Below are positions 51,879 to 61,184 of a stretch of DNA of 64,000 bases, one piece after another. This DNA is from Clostridia bacterium (GTDB lineage: Bacteria > Bacillota > Clostridia > Christensenellales > Pumilibacteraceae), in NCBI GenBank assembly GCA_022793815.1, contig JAAWDP010000003.1, forward strand, positions 146,959-210,958, written 5' to 3'. The first letter of the stretch is position 1. Each line of letters begins with the position of its first letter. Both the position numbers and the translations under genes were made by a program. The notes under the pieces are model-generated. The model had not been told where the DNA came from. It saw only the letters and a program-made list of their open reading frames with translations, and made no database searches.

Positions 51879-52490
51879 TTATTGAGCTTTCTTCTCGCGA
51901 AGCTTCTGTTTCATGCCCTGTATGGTGCTTTCGACATCGCTTACGCCCATGGTGGAGCAGCCGAACTTGTCGCCTGCAACGCTGAGAACGAACTTACTGA
52001 TTTCCTTGGTTTTGCCGGCGCCGGACTTCGTGTCGGGAATGGTTTCGGAAGTAGTGGAGAAGTTGGTTATATCCTTATAGAAGTATTCTTCCGTGGTTTC
52101 CTTCTTGGCGTCGGAAGCGGTATCGAACTTGACGCTGTACATGAACACCTGAGAATCGCTGAAAAACAGCCAGGTTACGCTGTAAATCGAAGTACGGAAG
52201 CGTCCGTCTTTACCCGTGCCGGAGCCGTAGAAGTCATTGCCTTTGATTTCGTCTTCAAAACCGTAGAACTGAACGGGCTTGATTTCGTTGACCTGGTCCT
52301 CGTCCATGCCGATTTTGCCGAGTGCGCGGGTCTTGCTTCCCAACTCGTTTGCTTTTGCCTTTACGATTGCATCGAACTCTTCATCGGAAGGCGCGCCCGA
52401 GAAACAGCCGGTAGCGGCGAAATATTTCATCGCTTTTTTCTGCTCTTCGGTCTTGCCTTTCATAAGTCTGTTCAATTCGCTTTTATCCAT
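51879..52490 (-). CDS. Unknown protein, paralogue of the product at 51005
   Basis: 203 residues, not recognised. It begins MDKSELNRLMKGKTEEQKKA and carries the same blocks as its paralogue: DEEFDAIVKAKANELGSKTRAL, GKDGRFRTSIYSVTWLFF, SVKFD, EYFYKDITNFS and IQGMKQKLREKK. TTGGAGG precedes the ATG. It is 88 bases downstream of the zinc-ribbon/TPR gene, probably on the same transcript from the promoter at 53246. Confidence 0.75.
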   Translation of the reverse strand: MDKSELNRLMKGKTEEQKKAMKYFAATGCFSGAPSDEEFDAIVKAKANELGSKTRALGKIGMDEDQVNEIKPVQFYGFEDEIKGNDFYGSGTGKDGRFRTSIYSVTWLFFSDSQVFMYSVKFDTASDAKKETTEEYFYKDITNFSTTSETIPDTKSGAGKTKEISKFVLSVAGDKFGCSTMGVSDVESTIQGMKQKLREKKAQ

Positions 52491-52578
52491 TTAAACAACC
52501 TCCAAAAAGTTTTTATGATTTTTTATTTTTTTCCGCAAAGCCGCTTGCGTGACCGCAGCCATACGAAACAGTTACCTG

Positions 52579-53169
52579 TCAAATCCCGTCGGGACGGATT
52601 ATACCCGCGACGGCAAACAAACCGTCTATTTCGGCGTCCGTACAGCCGAGCCGTTTTGCCGCCGCGTATTCATCTTCCCATGAAGGACTTATGCGGTAAA
52701 ACTTTCGGGCGAAATAATCTTTCTTTATGTAAGCGAGGAAATATCGGTAGATGCCCTTTTCCTCTAACGAGAGCGCGGCGTTTATGTATTCGAGTATCTT
52801 GTCTATAACGGGACGAACCTGCATAAAGGCTTTCTTACCGCCGAGCATACATACCGCCGCATAAAAATAGGTTTCGGAATCCGTAAAATCTTCCTCGACC
52901 GCTTTTTCGAAACACTTTGCCGCCTTTTCGTACATTCTGAGACTGAGATAGCAGTGTCCGAGAGAACTGTTGAGCGGCGCGAGCGTTGCGTTTTCGGGTG
53001 TTTGGGCGGCTTTTTGATAGACAATCATCGTCTTTTGAATTTGCTGCGGAGTGAGCGATTGCACCGTTTTTCTGTCGAGTATTACAGGCTTATGGCAATA
53101 CGGACACTCTTTCATCATCTCGTCGAGCGGCGCATCGCATGCCGGACATTTCAAATCTTTTACTTCCAT
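52579..53169 (-). CDS. Zinc-ribbon and TPR-like protein
   Basis: 196 residues. The N-terminus has two CxxC pairs (KCPACDAP and ECPYCHKP) forming a zinc ribbon. Residues about 45-160 are helical with a TPR-like unit (LNSSLGHCYLSLRMYEKAAKCFEKAVEED). Such proteins are scaffolds. It leads the small regulon with the paralogous proteins and probably acts with them (inference). GGAG precedes the ATG. Confidence 0.78.
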   Translation of the reverse strand: MEVKDLKCPACDAPLDEMMKECPYCHKPVILDRKTVQSLTPQQIQKTMIVYQKAAQTPENATLAPLNSSLGHCYLSLRMYEKAAKCFEKAVEEDFTDSETYFYAAVCMLGGKKAFMQVRPVIDKILEYINAALSLEEKGIYRYFLAYIKKDYFARKFYRISPSWEDEYAAAKRLGCTDAEIDGLFAVAGIIRPDGI

Positions 53170-53229
53170 TCAAACTCCAATATACCGATGTAGACCCGAT
53201 ACCGTCGAATAATACTCTATTCGAACAAA

Positions 53230-53246
53230 TGTACAGAATATGTACA
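53230..53246. promoter_or_regulatory. Operator TGTACA-N5-TGTACA (copy 2)
   Basis: TGTACAGAATATGTACA, identical in both TGTACA units and spacing to the copy at 51750 and in the same place relative to the -10 box. Confidence 0.7.
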
Positions 53247-53274
53247 TTATAATACAAAAAACGCCCGTTGTCAA
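53246..53274 (-). promoter_or_regulatory. Consensus promoter of the zinc-ribbon/TPR operon
   Basis: TTGACA (53269-53274), exactly 17 bases, TATAAT (53246-53251) on the minus strand. The -35 box lies within the rsmA terminator. Confidence 0.8.
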
Positions 53275-53285
53275 CCGAACGGGCG
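53262..53285 (-). terminator. Terminator of rsmA, overlapping a promoter
   Basis: CGCCCGTT pairs with AACGGGCG around eight bases and on the minus strand ends in TTTTTTG. The loop and 3' arm contain the TTGACA of the next promoter. Confidence 0.75.
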
Positions 53286-53326
53286 GAAAAAAAGCAGTTT
53301 TTTCTATTTATTGTATATGGTATTTT

Positions 53327-54154
53327 TTATCGAATATGTTTTTCCATATTCTCCCCGAGACGGATAAAATCGTCGGTGGAAAGCGCTTCTCCGCGTACCG
53401 TGAGAGAAAGTCCGCTTTGAATGAGCACGCTTTCGCAATCGGCGCGCGAAACGGAAAATGCGGAAATCAGATTATTGACAAGCGTCTTGCGGCGCATGGC
53501 GAACGCCGCGCGGACAAGACGGGACAAAAAAGCGAAATCGGATATGTCCTTTCTTTGGCGCTTTTCCATAAGCACGACCGCACTGTCGACGTTAGGCACG
53601 GGCAGAAACATGGAGCGGTGCACGTCGGCAATCTTTTTCGCACGGTAGCGCAAATCCACGGCAACCGTCAGCGCGCCGTAGTCCTTGGTGGACGGCAGGG
53701 CGCACAGTCTGTCCGCAACCTCTTTCTGCACCATGACGCAGATACTTTCGGGCATAACAGCCGTATCTTCTATCAGGCGGAACAGCACGGGCGTAGTGAT
53801 ATAGTAAGGCAGGTTTGCCACCACTTTGAACTCGGGTCCTACTCTTTCGCTTATGTCGCCGCTCTTCATGAAGTCGTCGAATATGAGTTCGATGTTTTCA
53901 TAGGGTGCAAGAGTTTCTTCGAGCACGGGCGTCAGCGAGCGGTCAATCTCGAACGCGACCACTTTTTTTGCTCTTTCGGCAAGCGCGGCTGTAAGCGTAC
54001 CCGCGCCCGCGCCTATTTCCACTACGACGTCGCCGCCGTTTATGCCGCTTTTTTCGGCAAGCGAGGCAAGAAAATTTTTATCGGTAATAAAGTTTTGTCC
54101 GTAGCGTTTGGAAAAAGTAAAGCCGCTTTTTTCCAGCCGATTTTTTATATCCAT
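53327..54154 (-). CDS. rsmA: 16S rRNA adenine dimethyltransferase (KsgA)
   Basis: 275 residues from the ATG at 54154, which overlaps the upstream stop (TAATG). SAM-binding motif VVEIGAGAGTLTAAL and the catalytic NLPYYITTP are clear, plus GQNFITDKN near the N-terminus. It dimethylates two adjacent adenines near the 3' end of 16S rRNA. A longer reading extends antisense-like into the phosphatase gene and is rejected. Confidence 0.96.
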   Translation of the reverse strand: MDIKNRLEKSGFTFSKRYGQNFITDKNFLASLAEKSGINGGDVVVEIGAGAGTLTAALAERAKKVVAFEIDRSLTPVLEETLAPYENIELIFDDFMKSGDISERVGPEFKVVANLPYYITTPVLFRLIEDTAVMPESICVMVQKEVADRLCALPSTKDYGALTVAVDLRYRAKKIADVHRSMFLPVPNVDSAVVLMEKRQRKDISDFAFLSRLVRAAFAMRRKTLVNNLISAFSVSRADCESVLIQSGLSLTVRGEALSTDDFIRLGENMEKHIR

Positions 54155-54621
54155 TATCGGAGCTCTCCCCGCTGTTCGAGATATTCCAAAAATCCGCGGC
54201 ACCCGTCGGTAACGTCCGCATACGTCTTTTCGAAGTCGCGTGTGTACCACGGGTCTGCGACGTCGCGCGGACGCGACGTAAAATCGCAGATTCTGTGCAG
54301 CTTTCCGAGATATCCGCTTTCGGCGGCGCGGCGCGTAAGATACGACATGTTTTCGCTGTCGGCGGCAAGAATGTAGTCGCTTCGGGCAAAGTCATCATCC
54401 GTTATTTTCCGCGCGATATGCGTGCCCGATATGCCGTGACGTTCAAGCGCCGCCTTTGCCGGGGCGTAAACGGGATTGCCTGCTTCGCACGACGACGTGC
54501 CGCATGAATCCGCTTCGAACAGGTCAGCCAATCCTTCCTTTTCCAACATGTCTTTGAATATGAGCTCAGCCATAGGCGAGCGGCAAATATTTCCCAGACA
54601 GACAAACGTAACCTTAATCAA
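54154..54621 (-). CDS. Low-molecular-weight protein tyrosine phosphatase
   Basis: 155 residues. The P-loop VCLGNICRSP carries the catalytic Cys and Arg, and VADPWYTRDFEKTY holds the general-acid Asp. A TTG start with GGGAG eight bases upstream is used. It dephosphorylates protein tyrosines or arginines. Coupled to rsmA by a one-base overlap. Confidence 0.93.
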   Translation of the reverse strand: MIKVTFVCLGNICRSPMAELIFKDMLEKEGLADLFEADSCGTSSCEAGNPVYAPAKAALERHGISGTHIARKITDDDFARSDYILAADSENMSYLTRRAAESGYLGKLHRICDFTSRPRDVADPWYTRDFEKTYADVTDGCRGFLEYLEQRGELR

Positions 54622-54642
54622 CCGTAAATCTCCCGTTGCAAT

Positions 54643-55777
54643 TTATTTACTTTGAGCGAACAGCCACTGTTCCAATCCGTCGTGCACTATCGCGTCGTTC
54701 CACATATTGTGTCCTTTATCTTCGTAAACGACGAAATTTATTTTCGTGCCGCCCGCGGCTTTGATTGCCTTCACGATGTCGTCCGTTCCCTTAAAAGGCA
54801 CCGACGCATCGTTTTTACTGTGGAACGTATAAACAGGCATATCTTTGAGCACATCTACCGCGTCTGTCGGCGCTCCGCCGCACATGGGGACTCCCGCAGC
54901 AAACAGATTGCTGTGGCGCGCAAGCAAATCCCACGCGCCGAATCCGCCCATGGAGACGCCCATGACGTAAATCCGCGACGTGTCTATGTAAGGTTTTTCC
55001 GCATAATATTCGACAAGTTTCACGACCTGTTTCATCGGGTCGGACTCGGGCACGGACGCCAGCGTGTAATTGCCGTCGCTCCACGGTGCGGAAACCCACT
55101 GAACATTGTTCGGGCACTGCGGCACTATTACCACGGACTCCATATACTCGTTGACTGCGTTGTGCTTTACCACTTCGCATATCGCGTTTTTAAGCTGGGC
55201 TACGTTGTCCGTTCCGCGCTCGCCCGAGCCGTGCAGAAACAGCACGAGCGGAACTTTGAATCCTTCGACAGCAACGGGGTCGTACAAACAGTATCCGAGT
55301 CCGTCATGCGTTTCGGAAGTGAACGGCGTCGTTTTCGGCTTGACTTTCAAACCGTCTTTTCCGTAACCGCAGGCAAGGCAGGCTTCTCCGTTGCGGTCGT
55401 ATCCGTCGCTTGTGGCAGTCGGTTCGCATATTTTCACCGCCTCGAATTTATGCGCTTCGCTGTCGCTCTTCGTGCCGCAGACTTTGCATGTCTGCCAATG
55501 CACGTCCACGCCTTTGCCGTACTTGACGAAAGTGTGTCCCGCCAATTCGAGCGTCAGCGAGGAAAGCGTCGTTTCGTTTTTACCGTCGGCGTCGGTAAAC
55601 AGTTTTTTTGCAGTCTTTGCACTTATAGTGCGCCGCCGTGCCTTGCTCCTCGCATGTGGACGGCACAAGCGCAACCTCGTCCATAACATGCGCGTGCGGC
55701 GTTTCGCCGCAGCCGAACAGGCATACCGCCGCAATCAGCGTGAGGCATGCCAGCACCACAATACCTTTTCTTCTCAT
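54643..55777 (-). pseudogene. Lipoprotein esterase interrupted by a frameshift
   Basis: Two frames make one protein. The first (55777 to about 55604) has a lipoprotein signal ending LIAAVCLFGCGE and a KCKDCKK zinc-knuckle-like piece. The second continues LFTDADGKNETT, a second Cys-rich repeat (CKVCGTKSDSEAH, ACLACGYGKDG), and then an esterase domain of the PHB-depolymerase/feruloyl-esterase type (FLHGSGERG, GVSMGGFGAWDL with the nucleophile Ser, DKGHNMW with His). The frames part at a run of seven A (55603-55609 as T on plus); six would restore one frame of about 378 residues. Cause may be an assembly error, slippage or true decay. Confidence 0.75.
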
Positions 55778-55850
55778 CTTAATACCCTTCTCCTATAAAT
55801 AATTTTTTCGGTTCCGCGCGAGGCTGACGTCACACAGCGCCTATAATTCA

Positions 55851-55890
55851 AAAAAGGCTTTCCGCTTGCTTTACCCGCGGGAAGCCTTTT
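55851..55890 (-). terminator. Terminator after the PrsA-like gene
   Basis: AAAAAGGCTTTCCGC pairs with GCGGGAAGCCTTTT (one mismatch) around 11 bases, with TTTTTT on the minus strand. Confidence 0.82.
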
Positions 55891-55902
55891 CGCAATTATC
55901 CG

Positions 55903-57660
55903 TTATAGTGTATAAAGTTCCTTGAAACGCTTTGTGTACTTGGTTACGGCGTTTTCGTCGTCCTCGTAACGCGCTATTACTTTGCGACAGAATTCTTCGT
56001 AAGCCGCGGTTTCTTTCGACGATTGAAGCGTATCGCGTATCACCTGCTCTACCGTCTTATACTCGGCGGGAGTCTGATATTCGGTGAGTCCTTTCTGTGC
56101 GCCCGCAACGGTTTTGGACGCAAGGTACATGATGTGCACGCCGTAATCGGTGATTACTTTTTCGGGATAAACCTGTCCGACCTGCAAATTTTCGTACATA
56201 TCTCTCGCGGCGTCGACAAACTCCTGCATGTAAGTTTCCTTTTCGCCCGCGGGGAGTTCGCGCTGGATTGCGTAGCCTTTGACGCTGCCGAACGCACCGG
56301 GGTCGGTGTTGTATTCGTACACGAGGCTGTCGAACATTCTTTCGGCGTCGCGCGGCGTATTTACGAGCGGCGACATCTTAGACATAACGGCGGCATAGAT
56401 TGCGTCTATCGACATCTCGCGCGACAAATCGTTTTCGCCGTTCACATGCGGATAGGACTTGATTTCTTTTGCAAGCTGCGCTCTGTACTCGGTAATCTGA
56501 TTTTTCGAGTGAAGCGGATTGTTTTTGAATGCCTTCAATTGTGCCGTCTGTTCGTCGCTGAACGGAATGAGAATGTGCTTGACGTAGAACCAGTTGTCGT
56601 CGGGCGTATACACAACGTTTTCCGTATCGCTGCTCATTGCGGTTTTATATTTCGAAGCATCGGTATAGCTCGATTTCTGCGTGGCAAGCAGCGAATTGTA
56701 ACGACCGACAACTTCTTCCTTGCTGACGTTTACGCCGTCCGTCGCATAGTCTTGCAAACGCGTGAGTTTTCTCGATTCTCTCGCGCTGCGTCCCCACAGA
56801 TATTCCACTATATACGTGCCGTTGCCCTCGCCCGTTTCGGGGTTGTAGTCGGGGTCGTAAAGCATGGCGTATATATCTTCCTCGCGGTAGTCGGCGATAA
56901 GCGCACGCAGTTTCTTTATATCGTTTTCGAAATATTTTTTCTGGACCGGAGTGGCTATTATGTCGCTGTCGGCATAGTTTTCCAAAGTGTCAACAAGGCG
57001 GCGCACCGTTTCGCGCTCGCGGCTGTTACGGTCGTCGTCGCCGCTGACCGCAAGATAAGACGAAGGGTCGGGCTTCCAAACCTCGGGGTTCTCGTCCTCT
57101 TCTTCCTCCTCTTCCTCGACTTCGGGAACGGGATAAGTGGTGGAACCCGTATCGGACGAAGAATCCGAGTCCACGGTGGGTTCGTCGTGGTCTTCGAGTA
57201 CTCCGTCGGAAATGGACTTGACAAGCGAATCTATCGAAGAATAGACCGACTTCATTATTTCGTTTTTATCGTTTTGATTCCATTTGAGCAAGCCGAATGC
57301 AATCATCTTGTCCGCTTCGTTGAGAAGCTGCTCGCGCTGCACCAACTGGTCGAGCAGATAGTTGGCGGCGTCTTCGGGAGTGTATCCGCTGTTGATGAGG
57401 TTTGCCGCATTGCTGTTCCATACGCTGATAAGCTGCGTTTTGTAAATCTTCTTTTCTTCCGACTTGAACGTCAGAGTTTCGCCCTTGCTTCCGTCTTCGT
57501 TTTCCACGGTATAGGTCGCTTCCACGGGCGCTACGGTCGCAACGACCTGAGCATAGTCTTTTTCGTTGTTATGCTCGAAAAGCGCACAGCCCGTAGCCGT
57601 TACGCTCAATGCCGCCGCAAATACGACGCACAATATCGTTTTGAAAATATTTTTGCGCAT
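55903..57660 (-). CDS. PrsA-like lipoprotein foldase (parvulin type)
   Basis: 585 residues with a lipoprotein signal (lipobox VTATGC). A SurA/PrsA-type N-terminal helical region is interrupted at about 157-200 by an Asp/Ser and polyglutamate linker. The parvulin-like domain is in the C-terminal half: VKHILIPFSDEQ, EYNTDPGAFGSVKGYAI, FVDAARDMYENLQVGQV and VITDYGVHIMYL. It should assist folding of secreted proteins at the outer face of the membrane. Its place after mfd is common in Clostridia. Much longer than Bacillus PrsA (about 290). Confidence 0.86.
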   Translation of the reverse strand: MRKNIFKTILCVVFAAALSVTATGCALFEHNNEKDYAQVVATVAPVEATYTVENEDGSKGETLTFKSEEKKIYKTQLISVWNSNAANLINSGYTPEDAANYLLDQLVQREQLLNEADKMIAFGLLKWNQNDKNEIMKSVYSSIDSLVKSISDGVLEDHDEPTVDSDSSSDTGSTTYPVPEVEEEEEEEDENPEVWKPDPSSYLAVSGDDDRNSRERETVRRLVDTLENYADSDIIATPVQKKYFENDIKKLRALIADYREEDIYAMLYDPDYNPETGEGNGTYIVEYLWGRSARESRKLTRLQDYATDGVNVSKEEVVGRYNSLLATQKSSYTDASKYKTAMSSDTENVVYTPDDNWFYVKHILIPFSDEQTAQLKAFKNNPLHSKNQITEYRAQLAKEIKSYPHVNGENDLSREMSIDAIYAAVMSKMSPLVNTPRDAERMFDSLVYEYNTDPGAFGSVKGYAIQRELPAGEKETYMQEFVDAARDMYENLQVGQVYPEKVITDYGVHIMYLASKTVAGAQKGLTEYQTPAEYKTVEQVIRDTLQSSKETAAYEEFCRKVIARYEDDENAVTKYTKRFKELYTL

Positions 57661-57760
57661 TTTGTGATGTCCTTTTTTTCGTAATACGGTTTGACGGGGT
57701 ACGAAAAATCTGCCGCCGATAACCGCAGTATATTAATTATACATTATTATTGATTAAAAA

Positions 57761-60700
57761 TCAATCGTTTAAACCCCGTTTTTGCCTGCAATTCAACAAA
57801 AAATTCAGCAGCCGTCGCCTTGCGCTTATCCTTATATGGGCATGAGCGTCCATAGTCAGCAGAGCGTTGGAATCGGCGCGCGCGACTGTTATTGCCTGCG
57901 GCGCAATATCGAGCGCCTTTTCGAAAACTATGCGGCAGTCGTCGCCGCAAATATATACGGTGCTTGCTCCGATATCGGCGGCGAGATTTTTTATAAGCGC
58001 TGTTTCGAGCAGATTTTTCGCCTGCGTCGGCGGCGCGCCGTACAAATCCGACAGTTCCGCCAGCATTGCCGCACGCTCTTCCTCTCCCGACACAAGCGCT
58101 ATTCGGCTGTAAAGCGCCATGCGCTTTTGTGCGTCGGGAACATACGTTTCGGGCAGGTATGCGGGAAAATCAATCTGCATGCGCACTTCCCTGCGGGCGG
58201 CGACGGCTTTGCCTTCCAGCCTGTTTATTTCGTCTTCGAGCAGACGGCAGTACATGTCGTAACCGACTTTTTCCATGTGTCCGTGTTGTTCTCTGCCCAA
58301 AATATTGCCTGCTCCGCGGATTTCCAAATCCGCCATGGCTATCTTGAATCCGCTTCCGAATTCGGTGTAACGCGAAACCGCTTCGAGCCGTTTGTATGCA
58401 GCCTCGCTCATAACTTTGCCGTCGTCGAAAGTAAAGTATGCGTAAGCAAGACGGTTGCTGCGCCCCACTCTGCCGCGCAGTTGATAGAGCTGTGCAAGTC
58501 CCAGTCTGTCGGCGTCCACGACAATCAGCGTGTTCGCACGAGGCATGTCGATACCGTTTTCTATAATAGTGGACGCAACAAGCACGTCGAAGCCGCCCGC
58601 CACGAATTCGGACACGGTCTTTTCGAGCAGGCGTTCGTTCATCTGCCCGTGAGCCACGGCAAAACGCACGTCGGGCATGACGCCGCGCAAACGCTCGGCA
58701 AAAGCGTCTATGCCCGCGACTCTGTTATACACGACGAACGCCTGACCGCCGCGGCTCAGTTCGCGCCCTATCGCGTCTGCGGCAAGCGCATCGGAATATT
58801 CCGTCACGAAAGTCTGTACGGGGATACGGTCGGCGGGAGGAGTATCGAGCACACTGATATCTCGCACGTTTACCATGGTCATATACAGCGTTCGCGGAAT
58901 CGGCGTCGCGGAAAGCGACAGCACGTTCACGTTGGGTTTTACGAGCTTGAGTTTTTCCTTGTCGGCGACGCCGAAGCGCTGTTCTTCATCGAGTATCATG
59001 AGTCCGAGGTCTTTGAACTCCACGTCTTTGCCGAGAATGCGGTGCGTACCTATCACGAAATCCGTTTCGCCGCTTTTGAGCCGACGAAGCGTTTCTTTGA
59101 CTTTCGAGGGCGAATCGAAGCGGGTGAGCCTTTCCGCTCTCACGCCGTGGCTTTCCATTCGCTTCACCGCGGTTTCGTAGTGCTGGCAGGCAAGTATGGT
59201 CGTCGGCGAAATGAATGCCGCCTGCTTTCCGCAGGAAATGACTTTGAACGCGAGGCGCAGCGCGACCTCGGTCTTGCCGTATCCGACGTCGCCGCACAGC
59301 AGTCTGTCCATCACCTTACCCGATTCGAGGTCCCTGATTCCCTCCCTTACGGCTATCAATTGGTCTTCCGTTTCCGTGTAAGGAAAATCGGCGCAAAACT
59401 CGTCGAACAATGTTTCGTCGGTATCGTACTTAAAGCCCTTGCTCACGCTTCTTTCCGCATAGAGTCCGACAAGGTCGAAAGCGAGCTTTTTCAGAGATTC
59501 GCCGACTTTCTTTTTGACGAGAGCAAACTGACGTCCGCCGAGTTTGCTCAGCTGCGGTTTTTCGCCGCCCGCGACATACTTGGACAGGCTGTCCATGTTT
59601 TCCACGGGTACGTAAAGTTTGTCGCCGCCGTCGTAACCTATCACGAGATAGTCGCGCTCGCTCCCCGTCATGTTGAGCTTTTCCACGCTTGTGCAGATGC
59701 CTATTCCGTGCGTTTCGTGCACCACGTAATCGCCGACTTCGGGAACGGTGAAAACGTCGTTCTTTCTTCGGCGGGGCTTGACCTTGCCGCGGCGTCCGCC
59801 TATATTGTACGTGCCTATTACCACCCTTTTGGAACCGTGGAATATGCCGCCGCGGTTTAACTGTCCGTCATACAGATTTACCGTGCCGCCGCCGAAGGAA
59901 AAGCCTATTCCCTTTTCACGCAGAAAGTTTGAGATGTTTTCGAGAGCCTGACTGCCGCCGCAGAAAATATCGGTAACGTATCCGCCGTCCGCGCTCCAAT
60001 TTTTAAGGTCCGATGCAAGCGTGACGAAATCGCGGCTGTAATCGGGAACGTCCATTCCTTTGAACGTATGAACCGCTTGCGGCGTAAAGATACGGTTGCT
60101 GCTTGTAAGGCGGTGAAATGCCACGCCGACGGAACCGAAACCGAATACTTCGCTGCGGCCGATAAGCGCGTCTTTGCAAAACGGCAGCACTTCGCCTGCT
60201 TCGAGCAGCGACGCGAAACGCTCGGAATGTTCTTTGTACAGGGCGTCTACGGTATCGTAAACCTGTTTTGCGTCGTCGTATACAACAAAGTCGACGCGCG
60301 CAAACCGTGCCAAACCGACTCCTCCCAGAAGAGGACGGATATAGCCGAGCGAAAGGTCGGTGCAGCCTGTTTCGAGTTTTACGCGGATATCCGACGCCAC
60401 GGAAAGCGCATGTTCGGACGCCGCGGCGTGCGCCAGCGATTGCAGGGCTTTTTCCGCCTGTTCGGGCGTGTAAAACACGTCGGTTGCCGCAATGACGCGC
60501 ACACCGGAAATTTTATCGGCGGACAGAAATGTCACGGAATCCAAAGTGCGCAAAGATTCCAGTTCGTCGCCGAAAAATTCCGCGCGTACCGGTCGGGTTT
60601 CGCCCACCGCCCACACGTCCAGTATATCGCCGCGTGCGGAGAAACAGCCCACCTCTTCCGCCATGGAGCAGGCTCGGTATCCCATTTTCGTCAGCGCTGT

Positions 60701-61147
60701 TTTCAGCGCGGTCAAATCGTAACTTTTGCCGACGCGGAGCTCGAACGAATTTTCCGTAAAGTTTTCGGGGTCGGGATAAATCCGCGTAAGACAAGACGCG
60801 CACGTGACAATTATTTCGGCTCGGTTCGCCGCCGCGGCGTAAAGCGCGGACAGTCTTTCCGATTCGCCCGATGCGGACGCGAATTTTTTATATGTGAGAG
60901 CGTCGGCGGCAGGCGGAATATAGACCGTATTTTCCTCTATGCCTTTCAATTGGAGGAAAGCCTCGTGCGCCTGCACAGCGTCGGCGCAGACGTATAATTT
61001 GACGCCCGGAAGCGCCGCCGTGAAAAATGTTTTTTCGAAAAAGCGCGCGTCAAAAACCGAGATGTTTTTACCACCCCGGCAGTCGTTTAACGCGGCAAGG
61101 TATTCCCCGCCGTTTAAAATGTCCTTTATTTGGAAAATACGGGTCAC
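57761..61147 (-). CDS. mfd: Transcription-repair coupling factor
   Basis: 1128 residues. UvrB-homology modules at the N-terminus, the RNA polymerase-interaction domain near 455-530 (FTVPEVGDYVVHETHGIGIC), RecG-like motor with Walker A GDVGYGKTEVALR, LDEEQRFG and the TRG region, and a C-terminal D7 domain. It removes stalled polymerase and recruits UvrA. No ATG fits; a GTG at 61147 is used, immediately after AAGGGG, so the exact start is uncertain. Confidence 0.97.
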   Translation of the reverse strand: MTRIFQIKDILNGGEYLAALNDCRGGKNISVFDARFFEKTFFTAALPGVKLYVCADAVQAHEAFLQLKGIEENTVYIPPAADALTYKKFASASGESERLSALYAAAANRAEIIVTCASCLTRIYPDPENFTENSFELRVGKSYDLTALKTALTKMGYRACSMAEEVGCFSARGDILDVWAVGETRPVRAEFFGDELESLRTLDSVTFLSADKISGVRVIAATDVFYTPEQAEKALQSLAHAAASEHALSVASDIRVKLETGCTDLSLGYIRPLLGGVGLARFARVDFVVYDDAKQVYDTVDALYKEHSERFASLLEAGEVLPFCKDALIGRSEVFGFGSVGVAFHRLTSSNRIFTPQAVHTFKGMDVPDYSRDFVTLASDLKNWSADGGYVTDIFCGGSQALENISNFLREKGIGFSFGGGTVNLYDGQLNRGGIFHGSKRVVIGTYNIGGRRGKVKPRRRKNDVFTVPEVGDYVVHETHGIGICTSVEKLNMTGSERDYLVIGYDGGDKLYVPVENMDSLSKYVAGGEKPQLSKLGGRQFALVKKKVGESLKKLAFDLVGLYAERSVSKGFKYDTDETLFDEFCADFPYTETEDQLIAVREGIRDLESGKVMDRLLCGDVGYGKTEVALRLAFKVISCGKQAAFISPTTILACQHYETAVKRMESHGVRAERLTRFDSPSKVKETLRRLKSGETDFVIGTHRILGKDVEFKDLGLMILDEEQRFGVADKEKLKLVKPNVNVLSLSATPIPRTLYMTMVNVRDISVLDTPPADRIPVQTFVTEYSDALAADAIGRELSRGGQAFVVYNRVAGIDAFAERLRGVMPDVRFAVAHGQMNERLLEKTVSEFVAGGFDVLVASTIIENGIDMPRANTLIVVDADRLGLAQLYQLRGRVGRSNRLAYAYFTFDDGKVMSEAAYKRLEAVSRYTEFGSGFKIAMADLEIRGAGNILGREQHGHMEKVGYDMYCRLLEDEINRLEGKAVAARREVRMQIDFPAYLPETYVPDAQKRMALYSRIALVSGEEERAAMLAELSDLYGAPPTQAKNLLETALIKNLAADIGASTVYICGDDCRIVFEKALDIAPQAITVARADSNALLTMDAHAHIRISARRRLLNFLLNCRQKRGLND

Positions 61148-61184
61148 CCCTTGAAACGAAATTCCCGACGCTGCGACGCGCTGT

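Noticed and set aside
57782..59860. 692-codon plus-strand frame opposite mfd
   Set aside because: Antisense shadow; mfd is unmistakable on the minus strand.
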